Source: Methanosarcina sp. KYL-1
Lineage (GTDB): Archaea > Halobacteriota > Methanosarcinia > Methanosarcinales > Methanosarcinaceae
Length of the DNA: 64,000 nucleotides
Direction of reading: 5' to 3'
NCBI RefSeq assembly: GCF_024372725.1
Contig: NZ_VOUA01000016.1
Coordinates: forward strand, 1 to 64,000
Shown here: positions 35,321 through 44,961 of the stretch, in pieces
Numbering within the stretch: position 1 is the stretch's first letter
How the letters are laid out: the number at the start of each line of letters is the position of its first letter
Made by a program: the position numbers and the translations under genes
The notes under the pieces: generated by a model
The model's input: the letters and a program-made list of their open reading frames with translations, nothing else
What the model was told of the DNA's origin: nothing
The model's database searches: none

Positions 35321-35845
35321 TTATTCTTTATTTACGTTTTTAAGAATGCTTTGTACAAATTCATGCTTTGCATTTACGTAAGCTGTAATATCAGTTCTAA
35401 ACTGTTCAGCCAATCTAATTTTGAGTTCTCCGTAAGTTTTCACGGCTTCCGGATGATTCCTTAAATAATCACGGAAAGCAATATGCTCAAGATGCCCTTT
35501 ACCATTCTTTGGACATACATACATGTGATACGGCAGAAATTCGTCTATAAAGGTTCTTTTGAAAGCTTCTCTGCCTTCAACACCTAAATTTCCTTCATGT
35601 TCAAACCCAATTTCTGAAAGCCTGTCTTTCACAGCGGGAAAAACATCATACGAATCAATGACTACATCAATATCAATGATAGGTTTTGAAGCAAGACCTT
35701 CAATCGCCGTGCTCCCAACATGATCGATATTGATTATAAGGTCTCCGACACAGTCAGAAATCATTGCTTTTATTTTCGAAAATTCATTTTTCCAATCGGG
35801 ATCGTATGGTACAACTCTTACAATACCTTTCATTTTCACATCCAT
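35321..35845 (-). CDS. GrpB-like nucleotidyltransferase-fold protein
   Basis: A 174-residue member of the GrpB/UPF0157 family, which has a nucleotidyltransferase fold. Landmarks are V-P-Y-D-P-x-W near the start, the H-V-G-S-T-A-I-E-G-L-x-x-K-P-I-I-D-I-D-V motif, and the late H-L-x-H-I-A-F-R-D-Y-L-R segment. In other proteins the family is fused to dephospho-CoA kinase or linked to glutamate metabolism; its role is not established. ATG 35845 is preceded by AGGAG at 8 bases, so it is preferred over ATG 35866. Codon use is AT-rich compared with neighbours, suggesting transfer. Confidence 0.88.
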   Translation of the reverse strand: MDVKMKGIVRVVPYDPDWKNEFSKIKAMISDCVGDLIINIDHVGSTAIEGLASKPIIDIDVVIDSYDVFPAVKDRLSEIGFEHEGNLGVEGREAFKRTFIDEFLPYHMYVCPKNGKGHLEHIAFRDYLRNHPEAVKTYGELKIRLAEQFRTDITAYVNAKHEFVQSILKNVNKE

Positions 35846-36104
35846 ACTTATTGCTCCTAAATGCAAAACAATAATGCTTCAAAACCCCTGCATAGCTGGT
35901 CCGCACCATGAACAGCGCGGCGGCCTGAATTATATATGGTAAACGGTTTTGCATTCTCGATGCCCCTGAGCCTTAAGGCGATAACAGTGGCTTACATTTT
36001 ATTTGAAATCTCAGGTCCTGATCCCGGGTCATGTTTTACTTTTGCTGGGGATGTGGCGCGCATACCTCAAACTCCTTACTCCATGCGTCCGTAACAGAAA
36101 GTAG

Positions 36105-36160
36105 GTTTCATGTGAAGTTCTCTGCCTCAGGGCGTAGAGTTAGCTATGGGGACCAGCCCT
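36105..36160 (+). repeat. Possible decayed IS200/IS605 right-end hairpin
   Basis: The stretch GTAGGTTTCATGTGAAG followed by an imperfect hairpin (36120-36126 with 36131-36139) recalls the conserved right end of archaeal IS200/IS605-type (TnpB) elements. This is a resemblance from memory. No transposase frame is visible in the gene-free stretch 35846-36406. That stretch also holds a TTTCAGGATACAACAAA direct repeat (36258-36291). Confidence 0.35.
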
Positions 36161-36406
36161 CATAAATATCTAATTATATTTGCCATAAGCACCATTCCAA
36201 CTGCCAGCTATTGTATCATGCATCGAACTATCCAGCGGTTTTGAATTTGCGAAATCATTTCAGGATACAACAAAATTTCAGGATACAACAAACATAGAAT
36301 AGCACGAATTAAAAGAAAAGTCCCTCTAGGCTGAAAGAAATATGGAATGAAAAAGAAAACAAGATATGAAAGGAAAGGAGATCACTTTCCTTTCTTTCCG
36401 GTTCAA

Positions 36407-36661
36407 TTATGCCCTGGCTTTCATCTTGTCAATGATGATATAGTCCTTGATGGCACTCACGGAATCGAAGGGCAGGAGTATATAAGTATCCTCTTTTTTG
36501 TATCTTGAGATGTCGAGGTTAACATTCGGGGTTACCATCAGGTCAATGATGCGTCCGCCTTTGATTTCCACTACAATGTTGCTCAGTGTTCCTATCTCCG
36601 TTCCGTCTGTGGCCATCACCTGCTTGTTGAAGAGAAGGTTCCTTGCAAATATTTTCGACAT
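36407..36661 (-). CDS. PRC-barrel domain protein
   Basis: An 84-residue single PRC-barrel protein: a six-strand barrel with the V-M-A-T-D-G-T-E-I-G-T-L opening, G-G-R-I-I-D-L-M-V-T-P, and a final F-D-S-V-S-A-I-K-D-Y-I-I-I-D segment. Archaeal members are common, small and cytoplasmic. The family includes RNA-associated RimM-like barrels and the Cdv-linked proteins, but no exact role is known. GGAG lies 12 bases before the ATG. It follows cdc48 on the same strand by 133 bases. Confidence 0.9.
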   Translation of the reverse strand: MSKIFARNLLFNKQVMATDGTEIGTLSNIVVEIKGGRIIDLMVTPNVNLDISRYKKEDTYILLPFDSVSAIKDYIIIDKMKARA

Positions 36662-36794
36662 TTTTATCGTTTCTCCGTCCTCGGTATAATGCGGGCTTGA
36701 ATAACGCGGGCTTTTTCCACTCTTAAAGATTTGTTTCTTCTTTAAATAGATTTTTTAAAGACTTTTTCCTTTTAAGAGTTACTCCTTTAAATTC

Positions 36795-39122
36795 TTACCT
36801 GTATCCTATATAAGCACTTGGTTCGGCAGGCTTCTGTCCACCCTTGAACTGCTCTTCTATCTTCTGGTAGAACTGGGTTATGTTTTCGGTGAGAGTGGGC
36901 TTAACCTTTTTCAGGGCTTCCCTGAAGTGCCTCATCTCTATCTTCTCCACGTCGAAGTTCTCCCGAAGAGCCAGCATCACAGCTTCCCTGCAGATGGACT
37001 CAATATCGGCACCCACATACCCTTCAGTTATATTTGCAAGGTTTTCAAGGTCAACGTCTTCGGCCAGAGGTGTGCCCTTTGTATGGATCCTGAAGATCCT
37101 GATCCTGCCCGTGCGGTCAGGGGCACCTACAAAGACCAGCCGGTCAAAGCGGCCGGGCCGGATGATTGCGGGGTCCAGGAGGTTAGGGCGGTTTGTTGCG
37201 GCAATAACCACCACGTCCTTGAGGGTCTCCAGGCCGTCCATCTCGGTCAGGAGCTGGTTCAGCACTCTCTCCGAAGTCCTGCTGTCCCCGGATTCCATTC
37301 CGGGCATGGAGGCAATGGAGTCTATTTCATCAAAGAAAATCACACATGGGGCAACCTGCCGGGCTCTCTTGAAAGTTTCGCGGATTGCTTTTTCCGACTC
37401 ACCCAGCCATTTCGAGAACATCTCGGGCCCCTTGACGCTGATGAAGTTGGCGTTGCACTCCCTGGCTACAGCCTGGGCTATCAGGGTCTTTCCCGTCCCT
37501 GGCGGGCCGTAGAGCAGGATTCCCTTTGGGGCTTTTATGCCCATCTGCATGAACTTCTCAGGCCTCTTTATGGGCCATTCCACGGATTCGATGATCGCCT
37601 GCTTTGCTTCTTCAAGGCCTCCCACGTCTCCCCAGCCTACGGAGGGCATCTCCACATAGATCTCTCTCAGGGCCGAAGGCTCGGTTTCCATAAGGGCATC
37701 TTCAAAGTTCTTCTTGCTTACCGTGATCTTCTCAAGCCTTTCAGGAGGGATGGCTTCCTTTTCCAGGTCCAGGTCAGGCAGGTTTTCCCTGAGGCAGCGC
37801 ATGGCAGCTTCCTGTACGAGGGCGAGCAGGTCTGCACCCACAAAGCCCTGGGTCCGCTCTGCCAGGTCCATCAGGTACCTATTCTCTTTCTCTTTCTTTT
37901 CCCTTGCAGCTTCCTCGGCTTCAACTTCGGTTTCTGCAACTTCAGCAGCTCCGGGTTCTTCGTCCCTTTCCATGGGCATGCCGCGGGTGTGGATCTGCAG
38001 GATCTCATACCTGTCTTTTGTGTCAGGGACTCCGATATGGATTTCCCTGTCAAAGCGGCCTGGTCTCCGAAGCGCGGGGTCGATGGCGTCCACACGGTTC
38101 GTGGCCCCGATCACAACCACCTGCCCTCTTTCTTCCATTCCGTCCATAAGGGTCAGGAGCTGGGCAACAACGCGCCTTTCTACTTCCCCTGTCACATTTT
38201 CCCTCTTTGGGGCAATGGAATCGATTTCGTCGATGAAAATGACCGAAGGAGCTTCCTGGGTAGCCTCTTCAAAAATTTTCCGAAGCCTTTCCTCGCTTTC
38301 CCCGTAGAACTTCCCTACAATTTCGGGGCCTGCAATGTAGTGGAAACTTGCTCCGGTTTCGTTGGCAACGGCTTTTGCTATCAGGGTCTTTCCGGTGCCC
38401 GGTGGGCCGTAGAGGATGACCCCCTTAGGAGGCTCAATGTTCAGGTGGCGGAAGAGCTCCGGGTGTTTTATGGGCAGCTCTATCATTTCCCTTACGCGCA
38501 CGATCTCCTGGCCAAGGCCCCCTATGTCTTCATAGGTGACGCCCCTGGCTACTTTTTCGTAGCCCTGGACCGGCTTTTTACGGAGTTCAATAGCCGTGGA
38601 TTCGGTTATCAGGACAATGGTGTTCGTCGGATCGGTCTCGACTGCGACCAGCGGGATCACCTGACTTGTGGTCAGGGACTCCGTCATGGGCTGCGCCATT
38701 GAATTGATTATCGGGATGATATCCCCCTTAAAAACGGGCCTTTTCAGGATATGCCGCTTTATAATCTCGTTTGCGTGTTCCCCGAACTGAAGCTCAGGCC
38801 CCCCGGCCTGGGTCATGCTCTCAGGAAGCGCCAGGATGAGCTTTTTTGCCTCAGGTGCTTCCACTTTTTTGATACTGACCCTCTCTCCGATGGAGACTCC
38901 GGCATTCTGCCGGATGAAGTTGTCAATCCGTACGATTCCCTGTTCCCAGTCCTGCCGGTCTGCTCTCCAGACTTTTGCGGTGGTCTTTTTCTTTCCCCTG
39001 ATCTCCACAATATCGCCAGGCGAGAGCTGAAGTTTCAGCAGCGCTGTCGGATCAAGCCGTATGATTCCTCTGCCAAGGTCAATAGGATATGCCTTTTCAA
39101 CCTTCAACTGTATTTCGTCCAT
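36795..39122 (-). CDS. cdc48: AAA+ ATPase Cdc48/VCP (VAT family)
   Basis: A 775-residue unfoldase that extracts and unfolds proteins, probably feeding the proteasome. The N-terminal double-psi barrel (1-90) and four-stranded domain (95-185) precede two AAA modules. D1 has Walker A G-P-P-G-T-G-K-T (239-246) and Walker B F-I-D-E-I-D (296-301). D2 has Walker A at 539-546 and F-F-D-E-I-D downstream. D1 carries an unusual Glu/Ala-rich insertion at about 385-412. The C-terminus ends I-G-Y-R, near but not identical to a proteasome-docking hydrophobic-Tyr-X tail. The ATG follows GGGATGA. Confidence 0.97.
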   Translation of the reverse strand: MDEIQLKVEKAYPIDLGRGIIRLDPTALLKLQLSPGDIVEIRGKKKTTAKVWRADRQDWEQGIVRIDNFIRQNAGVSIGERVSIKKVEAPEAKKLILALPESMTQAGGPELQFGEHANEIIKRHILKRPVFKGDIIPIINSMAQPMTESLTTSQVIPLVAVETDPTNTIVLITESTAIELRKKPVQGYEKVARGVTYEDIGGLGQEIVRVREMIELPIKHPELFRHLNIEPPKGVILYGPPGTGKTLIAKAVANETGASFHYIAGPEIVGKFYGESEERLRKIFEEATQEAPSVIFIDEIDSIAPKRENVTGEVERRVVAQLLTLMDGMEERGQVVVIGATNRVDAIDPALRRPGRFDREIHIGVPDTKDRYEILQIHTRGMPMERDEEPGAAEVAETEVEAEEAAREKKEKENRYLMDLAERTQGFVGADLLALVQEAAMRCLRENLPDLDLEKEAIPPERLEKITVSKKNFEDALMETEPSALREIYVEMPSVGWGDVGGLEEAKQAIIESVEWPIKRPEKFMQMGIKAPKGILLYGPPGTGKTLIAQAVARECNANFISVKGPEMFSKWLGESEKAIRETFKRARQVAPCVIFFDEIDSIASMPGMESGDSRTSERVLNQLLTEMDGLETLKDVVVIAATNRPNLLDPAIIRPGRFDRLVFVGAPDRTGRIRIFRIHTKGTPLAEDVDLENLANITEGYVGADIESICREAVMLALRENFDVEKIEMRHFREALKKVKPTLTENITQFYQKIEEQFKGGQKPAEPSAYIGYR

Positions 39123-39462
39123 GGGTCATCCCGAAAATAGTTGTCTTTTTGATTGTAATTTTTATCTGGTAAGCCGTAAAATGAACGGTATCTAATAATT
39201 TTTCCTGAAATTCCCGGATTGCGAGATTCGGGCTCTATTTTGCTCTATTTGCTATCTATATTATATGCTTCTTTTATTTCAAAGATACCTGTCACCGAAT
39301 AAGGGTGCATATTTTATAATAAACGTGCTATATTTCCCCAATATATCCTCTATTTATTAAATAAGTTTACCCTCCTTACGTTTTCCACGCAGGATTATTA
39401 TATACGGCTTACGTACTACTATAAAATGGTTTTACAGCATCTGACTTTCATATATTTTTCAA

Positions 39463-39475
39463 CATATATTATCGC
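39463..39475 (+). promoter_or_regulatory. nadE promoter, probably leaderless
   Basis: A TATA-like ACATATATTATCG is centred about 27 bases before the nadE ATG, so the transcript likely begins at or next to the start codon. The gene-free stretch 39123-39495 also carries the divergent cdc48 promoter and nothing else seen. Confidence 0.5.
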
Positions 39476-39495
39476 GAATCCAGGAATTTGAGAGC

Positions 39496-40266
39496 ATGGA
39501 CCTTAAAAGAGCGCAGAATACGATTATTGATTTTATCCGGAATGAAGTAAACAAAGCAGGGTTAAGCGGAGCTGTGGTGGGCATCAGCGGGGGCATCGAC
39601 TCCGCCCTTACCGCGACCCTTGCAGCAAAAGCCCTTGGGGCGGATAAGGTTCTGGGAATCCATATGCCCGAATCCGGCCTTACTCCTGCCGCAGACATTG
39701 AAGATGCAAAAACCCTTGCAGACTGGCTCGGGATTGAGTTCAGGACAATTGATATCTCGGGGATTATCCGGGCGTTCATGGATGCGGTCCCGGAAAGCGA
39801 ATCTTCAGACAGGCTCTCAAGGGGAAACCTGAAGGCAAGGATCAGGATGTCGCTTCTTTATTTCCATGCAAACCAGCTGGACCGCATGGTAATGGGGACC
39901 GGAAACAAAACCGAGATCCTTCTGGGCTACTACACCAAGTATGGGGACGGGGGCGTCGACACCGAGCCCATAGGAGGACTATATAAGACCGAGGTCTGGG
40001 AACTTTCCCGCAGCCTCGGAATCCCCGAGTCCATTATAAACAAAAAGCCCACCGCAGGGCTCTGGGCGGGGCAGACCGATGAAGCCGAACTTGGAATGCC
40101 TTACGTAACCGTTGATGAAGTCCTCAGGATGCTTGAAATGGACGCAAGTCCCCTGAGCATCAGGGAAGCCCTCCTCCTCTCCGAAGAGCAGCTCGTCTCG
40201 GTCCTGAAGCGCATTGAGAGAAACGAACATAAAAGGAAAGTTCCGCCAGTTCCTGAACTAGTATGA
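39496..40266 (+). CDS. nadE: NH3-dependent NAD+ synthetase
   Basis: The last step of NAD+ synthesis: ATP-dependent amidation of nicotinate adenine dinucleotide. The 256 residues are the ammonia-dependent form without a glutaminase domain. The pyrophosphatase loop S-G-G-I-D-S is at 31-36. G-T-G-N-K-T-E, G-Y-x-T-K-Y-G-D-G and K-T-E-V-W-E complete the active site. The start is supported by the promoter position. It is a single gene. Confidence 0.96.
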   Translation: MDLKRAQNTIIDFIRNEVNKAGLSGAVVGISGGIDSALTATLAAKALGADKVLGIHMPESGLTPAADIEDAKTLADWLGIEFRTIDISGIIRAFMDAVPESESSDRLSRGNLKARIRMSLLYFHANQLDRMVMGTGNKTEILLGYYTKYGDGGVDTEPIGGLYKTEVWELSRSLGIPESIINKKPTAGLWAGQTDEAELGMPYVTVDEVLRMLEMDASPLSIREALLLSEEQLVSVLKRIERNEHKRKVPPVPELV

Positions 40267-40385
40267 GTTTTTTGATGAGTTCTTTTAAAGGGTGGCGGGC
40301 ACAGTCATTCAGGTCCGCCTCTACTTCCTCTTACTCTCCCTTCAGGCCTGTTGTTCCTGTCAGGATATTCCCTACGCTTTTACTT

Positions 40386-40456
40386 TTTGTTCTTGAAACT
40401 TTTGTTCTTGAAACCTTTTGATCTTGAAACCTTTGTTCTTGAAACCTTTTGATCTG
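40386..40456. repeat. About 15-bp repeat of TTTGTTCTTGAAACC/TTTTGATCTTGAAACC
   Basis: About four alternating units. It lies in the gene-free stretch 40267-40992, which is otherwise very AT-rich (40500-40700) and presumably contains the promoter of the large surface protein. No ORF is supported there. Confidence 0.8.
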
Positions 40457-40992
40457 GACCTTTATCCCCACATTCCAGCTCATGCTTTGGTTTCTTTTTT
40501 GATTATTTTTTGACTTGACAATTTGATCCGAATATTTTTTTCAATTTTACAAATACTACTCTTGACCTTATTTAGATGATCTATTCTATTTAATTTCTAA
40601 ATATTTGAATATTTATTATTTTTATAATTATTGAAACAAAATCATATATTTTATATATCCAGTGTCATAACTATTTGATAATACTTTGTAACTTATAAAA
40701 CGTCTTTTCCATAAAATTGGTAAACCTGGTTTCCTGTTCCCTAACTATAGAGGCTCCCGGTTTCCTGTCTCTCCTGTTCGGGTCTGTTAATCTGTTGAAA
40801 TAAAGAGGGGTTGACGTCATTTTGTTCCGGAATTTTCCATATCTGTGTAGCTTGTCCTCCTGCAGGCCTTGCTCTTTGTCCTGCTCATGGTCCTATTCTC
40901 ATTCCGGGTTTTACGGGCAAGATTCATCAATTTACCTATCAATTCCATCATTTCTATCGTGGGTGTTGCGGGTGCTGTACACTACAGAAATA

Positions 40993-43900
40993 ATGCTAAA
41001 GATGTTCCTGAAGTTTGTGCTAAGTGTAGCTTTATGCGTATCCGTTGTTTTTTTCTTATTTTTGCTCTTTAGTGGTCCCTGCTCAGGTGCCACGCTTAAT
41101 GTTAGTGGGGAAGGTAGTCCAGCGGGCTATACTTCTATCCAGGAGGCTTTGAATGACTCCGGGCCCGGAGACACTGTTCTTGTGCATAGCGGTGTGTATG
41201 CCGAAAACCTCAGGGTCTCCACCTCAAATCTCACCCTCGGGGTTCCGGGAAATGAGACGGTCATCCTCAAAGCCCTGAATCCGGAGTTTCCCTTAATTGT
41301 CGTCGATGCCGACAACGTTACAATTTCCGGTTTTTCCCTGAACGGGACCGGGGGCTGGGGGACAGGCCTCGTCCTTGAGGGGAGAAAAGGGCTTATCCTG
41401 GCCAACAACTATATTGAGGCTTCTTACCTGGGCATTGCCCTGAAAAGAGGGGAAAGGTGCCTGCTGGAAAACAATAGTGTTTCAGGGGCTGATTATGGAA
41501 TCCTTTTGGAAGCTTCATGCAACGATACCCTTGCCGGAAACACCGTTACGGGCTGTTCGGAAGCTCTTGCCCTGAAAAATTCCTGCTCCGGGAATACTCT
41601 CTCCGGCAACAGCTTTTCGGACAATTTCCGGGGCATTTATCTGGGGTATTTCTGCAGCAACAACCTGCTGGAATCAAACGCTCTCCTGAATAATTCCCTG
41701 GGCATCTCCCTTGAAGACAGCTGCAGCGGCAACATCATCAAAAACAATACCGTGCAGGGAAATGCAGGGACGGTACAGGGAATAATAAGGGAAAGCCAGT
41801 ACAGGGAAAGCCAGTACGGCTTCTACCTCGATAACTCCTGCTCCGGCAACACCCTGGGGTGGAATAATGTCTCAGGAAACAGGTATGCTTTTTACCTGAA
41901 GGCTTCATGCAAAAACAATTTCCTGCACAACAACAGCGCAGCCGATAACCTCTATGGTTTCTATCTCGGGTATTCCTGCGATGGAAACACCCTTTCAGGC
42001 AATTCGGTCTCTTCCGGGATCAGGGGCATCCGCGTGGAAACCGCCTGCAGTAACAATACCGTGCAGGAAAACAGGATTACAGGGCAGACCTTTGAGGGTA
42101 TATGCCTGGTAAACAGTTCGGAGAACCTTATTGCCGGAAACGACGCTTCGGAAAATTCCGAAGGTATGGAGCTTGAGGCTTCCTGCAGCAACAATACCCT
42201 TACGGGCAATAATTTATCCGGTAATGCCAGAGGCCTGCTCCTCAGGTTCTCGGGGTCCAACCTCCTGAAAGCCAACAACGTTTCATTTAACGGGAAGGGA
42301 ATCCTTTTTTCAGCTTCGGGTGAAAATGTCCTCTGTGATAGTTCTGTCACCGGGAATTCGGAATTCGGGCTCTCCTTTGAGGCCAGTGAAAACAACACTG
42401 TCTACAATAACCTGTTCAACAATACGCTAAATGCCCTGGACGCTTCCCTGCCGGCCGGTTCCGGAAACATCTGGAACGTCAGTTCTTCTCCGGGGCCCAA
42501 CATCTACGGTGGGCCTTACATCGGGGGGAACTACTGGTCCGATTACGAGGGCAACGACTCAAACGGGGACGGTTTCGGGGACGAGCCTTATGTTTCGGGC
42601 AATATAAGCGATGCCCTGCCCCTCTTCAGGGACCTGGTGCCCCCGGTTATATCCATTCTCTCCCCGACAGAAAGAACCTATCCGGGCAGTTCCGTGCCTC
42701 TCTATGCCTCCTCGAATGAGGTGATTTCGAGCTGGTGGTACACACTTAACGGGGACGAATCCCTCAACTTCTCAGAGAGCCTCAAGTATTCAGCCGAAGC
42801 CCTTCTCGCCCTTCCGGACGGCAGTTACACCCTCCGGGTATACGGGACCGACCTTTCGGGAAACGTCAACTCGAGCACTGTGGGCTTTTCAGTCGACTCG
42901 GGCATTTCTCCTGCTGACCGCAGTGCCCCCCTGATCAGCATTCTTACTCCGGAAGAAAACAGGACCTACACCGGAAGCTCTCTTTTCCTCTACGCCCATG
43001 CAAACGAGAGCCTTTCGGAGTGGTGGTATACTCTCGACGGGTCAGGTGTCCTCGGGTTTGATCAAAATTCCTCATTCACCGCCGAAACCCTCCTCGAACT
43101 TTCCGCAGGCCCTCACAGCGTAAGGGTTTACGGGTTTGACCTTGCCGGGAACCTCAACTCCACGGCCGTAAACTTCACGGTAAGCGAAGGTGTCCCGCAA
43201 GACGGAGTCCCGCCCCTGCTCAGCATACTTTCCCCGAGGAACATGAGCTATTCCGTGCCAGCCGTTCCGCTGTACGCCTCTTCAAACGAAAGGCTTTCCA
43301 GGTGGTGGTACACCCTCAATGACTCGGGCATTTTCGAATTTAGCAGCAGCACGGAGTTTACGGCAGAAGGGCCCCTCCAGCCCGGGAACGGAGTTTTCTG
43401 CCTTGAGGTCTACGGGCTTGACCCTGCAGGAAACCTCAACTCAACAGCTGTGGCTTTCAAGGTTGAGGTAGAGGACCCTCAGGTTTCCGACCCACTCCCC
43501 CTTATTTCCATCAATTCTCCTGAAAACAGGACCTATCCGGCTTCCCTTGTCGAGCTGAATGCCAGTTCAAACGAGCCGGTCCTGGACTGGTGGTATGTGC
43601 TTGACGGATCTTCCGCCCGTCCTTTCAACGAAAGCCGGGAATCTGCATCCAGGTCTTTCCTCAACGTTTCGGACGGGCAGCACCGGGTCGCGGTCTACGG
43701 GCTTGACCTTGCGGGCCAGCTTAACTTTTCGGAAGTGAGCTTCAGGATGGACTCCATACCTCCCGTTTTCTCAATCCTCTCTCCTGAGAATAACAGGACC
43801 TATCTGATCTCCGGGCTTACCCTTTATGTTTCCGCAGACGAAAAAGTAAGGAACTGGTCCTACAGGCTTGATGGGGAAGGGCCCTTTAATTTCAGCGAAA

Positions 43901-44901
43901 ACACCGAGTTTACGGCCGAAACTTTCCTTTCCCTTCCAGAAGGCGGCCATCTGGTTGAGGTTTCGGGCTTTGACCTTGCCGGAAACCCCAATTCTACGAC
44001 CGTAAACTTCAGCGTGCAGGCCGCAGTTCCGGAGGACACCATTTTACCTGTAATTGCCATAATGTCCCCCGAGAGCCGGGCGTATGCCGCCTCCACGATT
44101 CCTCTGGAAGCAGGGGCAGATGAATGCATCTCAAAATGGTGGTATACACTGGACAACTCCAGTGCCATGTATTTCAGTGAAATAGGAGAGTTTGAAGCCC
44201 GGGATATTCTCGAACTTCCCGACGGGGCCCACAGGGTAAAAGCATACGGTATTGACCTTTCCGGAAACGTAAACTCTTCCCTGGTCGGTTTTGGTGTGGA
44301 CACGCTGCCCCCGATGCTCAGCATCGTTTCCCCCGAAAACGGGAGCAGGTATGAAACTGAAAGCAGCGAACTGAACTGGACCTCCGTCGACCTGGAAATC
44401 CGGATCAACGAGCCCGGTTTTATCTGGTATCGGCTGGACAACGGGAGCAACTCGACTCCTGCAGGCCTCATGGAATTAAAAGAAAGCCTCAGCCTTGAAA
44501 TCGGGCTCCACAATATCACCTTCTTTGCAGAAGACCTTGCCGGAAACCTTAACTCCAGTGCTTCTTCCGTGAACGTGTCAAAAAAGGCCGAGGACGGGGA
44601 TATCGGACCCGGAAGTGCCGGATCCGGGGACGGTGGGCTCCCGGCTTATTACAAGCTTAAAAGGTTGAAAGAAAAACTGGAGCAGTCAATTGTCCTTGAA
44701 CCAGCTGTTCATGGCCCGGATGAAAGCCTTTCCCCTCAGGGAAGGGAGGCAGGTTCAGTTTTCGTCCCGGAGTCAGAGGACAGTGCATCTAAAGGAATTT
44801 TAGGCTGGCTGGGTTCCGGCTTGCTTTATTCGTTGCTCGCCCTGCTGCTTGCCCTCTTCTTCCTTTTCATATTTTATGTTAGGAGGGATATGGAAAGGTA
44901 A
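40993..44901 (+). CDS. Large surface protein: beta-helix plus seven repeated domains
   Basis: A 1302-residue exported protein. After a signal peptide (about 1-34) comes a NosD/CASH-type right-handed beta-helix (about 35-540) with many N-x-x-x-x-N-x-(I/L) turns, opening with Y-T-S-I-Q-E-A-L. Then come seven homologous modules of about 90-95 residues, each starting (I/L)-S-I-L-S-P-E and centred on W-W-Y-x-L-(D/N). Each ends (F/L)-D-L-A-G-N-x-N-S. A low-complexity linker and one transmembrane helix near the C-terminus follow. Many N-x-S/T sequons fit a glycosylated, membrane-anchored adhesin or carbohydrate-binding protein. I placed the start at ATG 40993, directly before the signal peptide. Upstream in-frame codons encode Ser/Cys-rich noise. 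Confidence 0.88.
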   Translation: MLKMFLKFVLSVALCVSVVFFLFLLFSGPCSGATLNVSGEGSPAGYTSIQEALNDSGPGDTVLVHSGVYAENLRVSTSNLTLGVPGNETVILKALNPEFPLIVVDADNVTISGFSLNGTGGWGTGLVLEGRKGLILANNYIEASYLGIALKRGERCLLENNSVSGADYGILLEASCNDTLAGNTVTGCSEALALKNSCSGNTLSGNSFSDNFRGIYLGYFCSNNLLESNALLNNSLGISLEDSCSGNIIKNNTVQGNAGTVQGIIRESQYRESQYGFYLDNSCSGNTLGWNNVSGNRYAFYLKASCKNNFLHNNSAADNLYGFYLGYSCDGNTLSGNSVSSGIRGIRVETACSNNTVQENRITGQTFEGICLVNSSENLIAGNDASENSEGMELEASCSNNTLTGNNLSGNARGLLLRFSGSNLLKANNVSFNGKGILFSASGENVLCDSSVTGNSEFGLSFEASENNTVYNNLFNNTLNALDASLPAGSGNIWNVSSSPGPNIYGGPYIGGNYWSDYEGNDSNGDGFGDEPYVSGNISDALPLFRDLVPPVISILSPTERTYPGSSVPLYASSNEVISSWWYTLNGDESLNFSESLKYSAEALLALPDGSYTLRVYGTDLSGNVNSSTVGFSVDSGISPADRSAPLISILTPEENRTYTGSSLFLYAHANESLSEWWYTLDGSGVLGFDQNSSFTAETLLELSAGPHSVRVYGFDLAGNLNSTAVNFTVSEGVPQDGVPPLLSILSPRNMSYSVPAVPLYASSNERLSRWWYTLNDSGIFEFSSSTEFTAEGPLQPGNGVFCLEVYGLDPAGNLNSTAVAFKVEVEDPQVSDPLPLISINSPENRTYPASLVELNASSNEPVLDWWYVLDGSSARPFNESRESASRSFLNVSDGQHRVAVYGLDLAGQLNFSEVSFRMDSIPPVFSILSPENNRTYLISGLTLYVSADEKVRNWSYRLDGEGPFNFSENTEFTAETFLSLPEGGHLVEVSGFDLAGNPNSTTVNFSVQAAVPEDTILPVIAIMSPESRAYAASTIPLEAGADECISKWWYTLDNSSAMYFSEIGEFEARDILELPDGAHRVKAYGIDLSGNVNSSLVGFGVDTLPPMLSIVSPENGSRYETESSELNWTSVDLEIRINEPGFIWYRLDNGSNSTPAGLMELKESLSLEIGLHNITFFAEDLAGNLNSSASSVNVSKKAEDGDIGPGSAGSGDGGLPAYYKLKRLKEKLEQSIVLEPAVHGPDESLSPQGREAGSVFVPESEDSASKGILGWLGSGLLYSLLALLLALFFLFIFYVRRDMER

Positions 44902-44961
44902 TCAGCAGCCTTTCTTTTCTTTCTCTCTTTTCCTTTCTCTCTTTTCCTTTTTCCTCTCCTT

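Noticed and set aside
36927-38702. 591-codon plus-strand frame antisense to cdc48
   Set aside because: Length comes from codon bias of the highly conserved Cdc48 on the other strand; composition (His, Pro, Gly-rich) is typical of a shadow frame.
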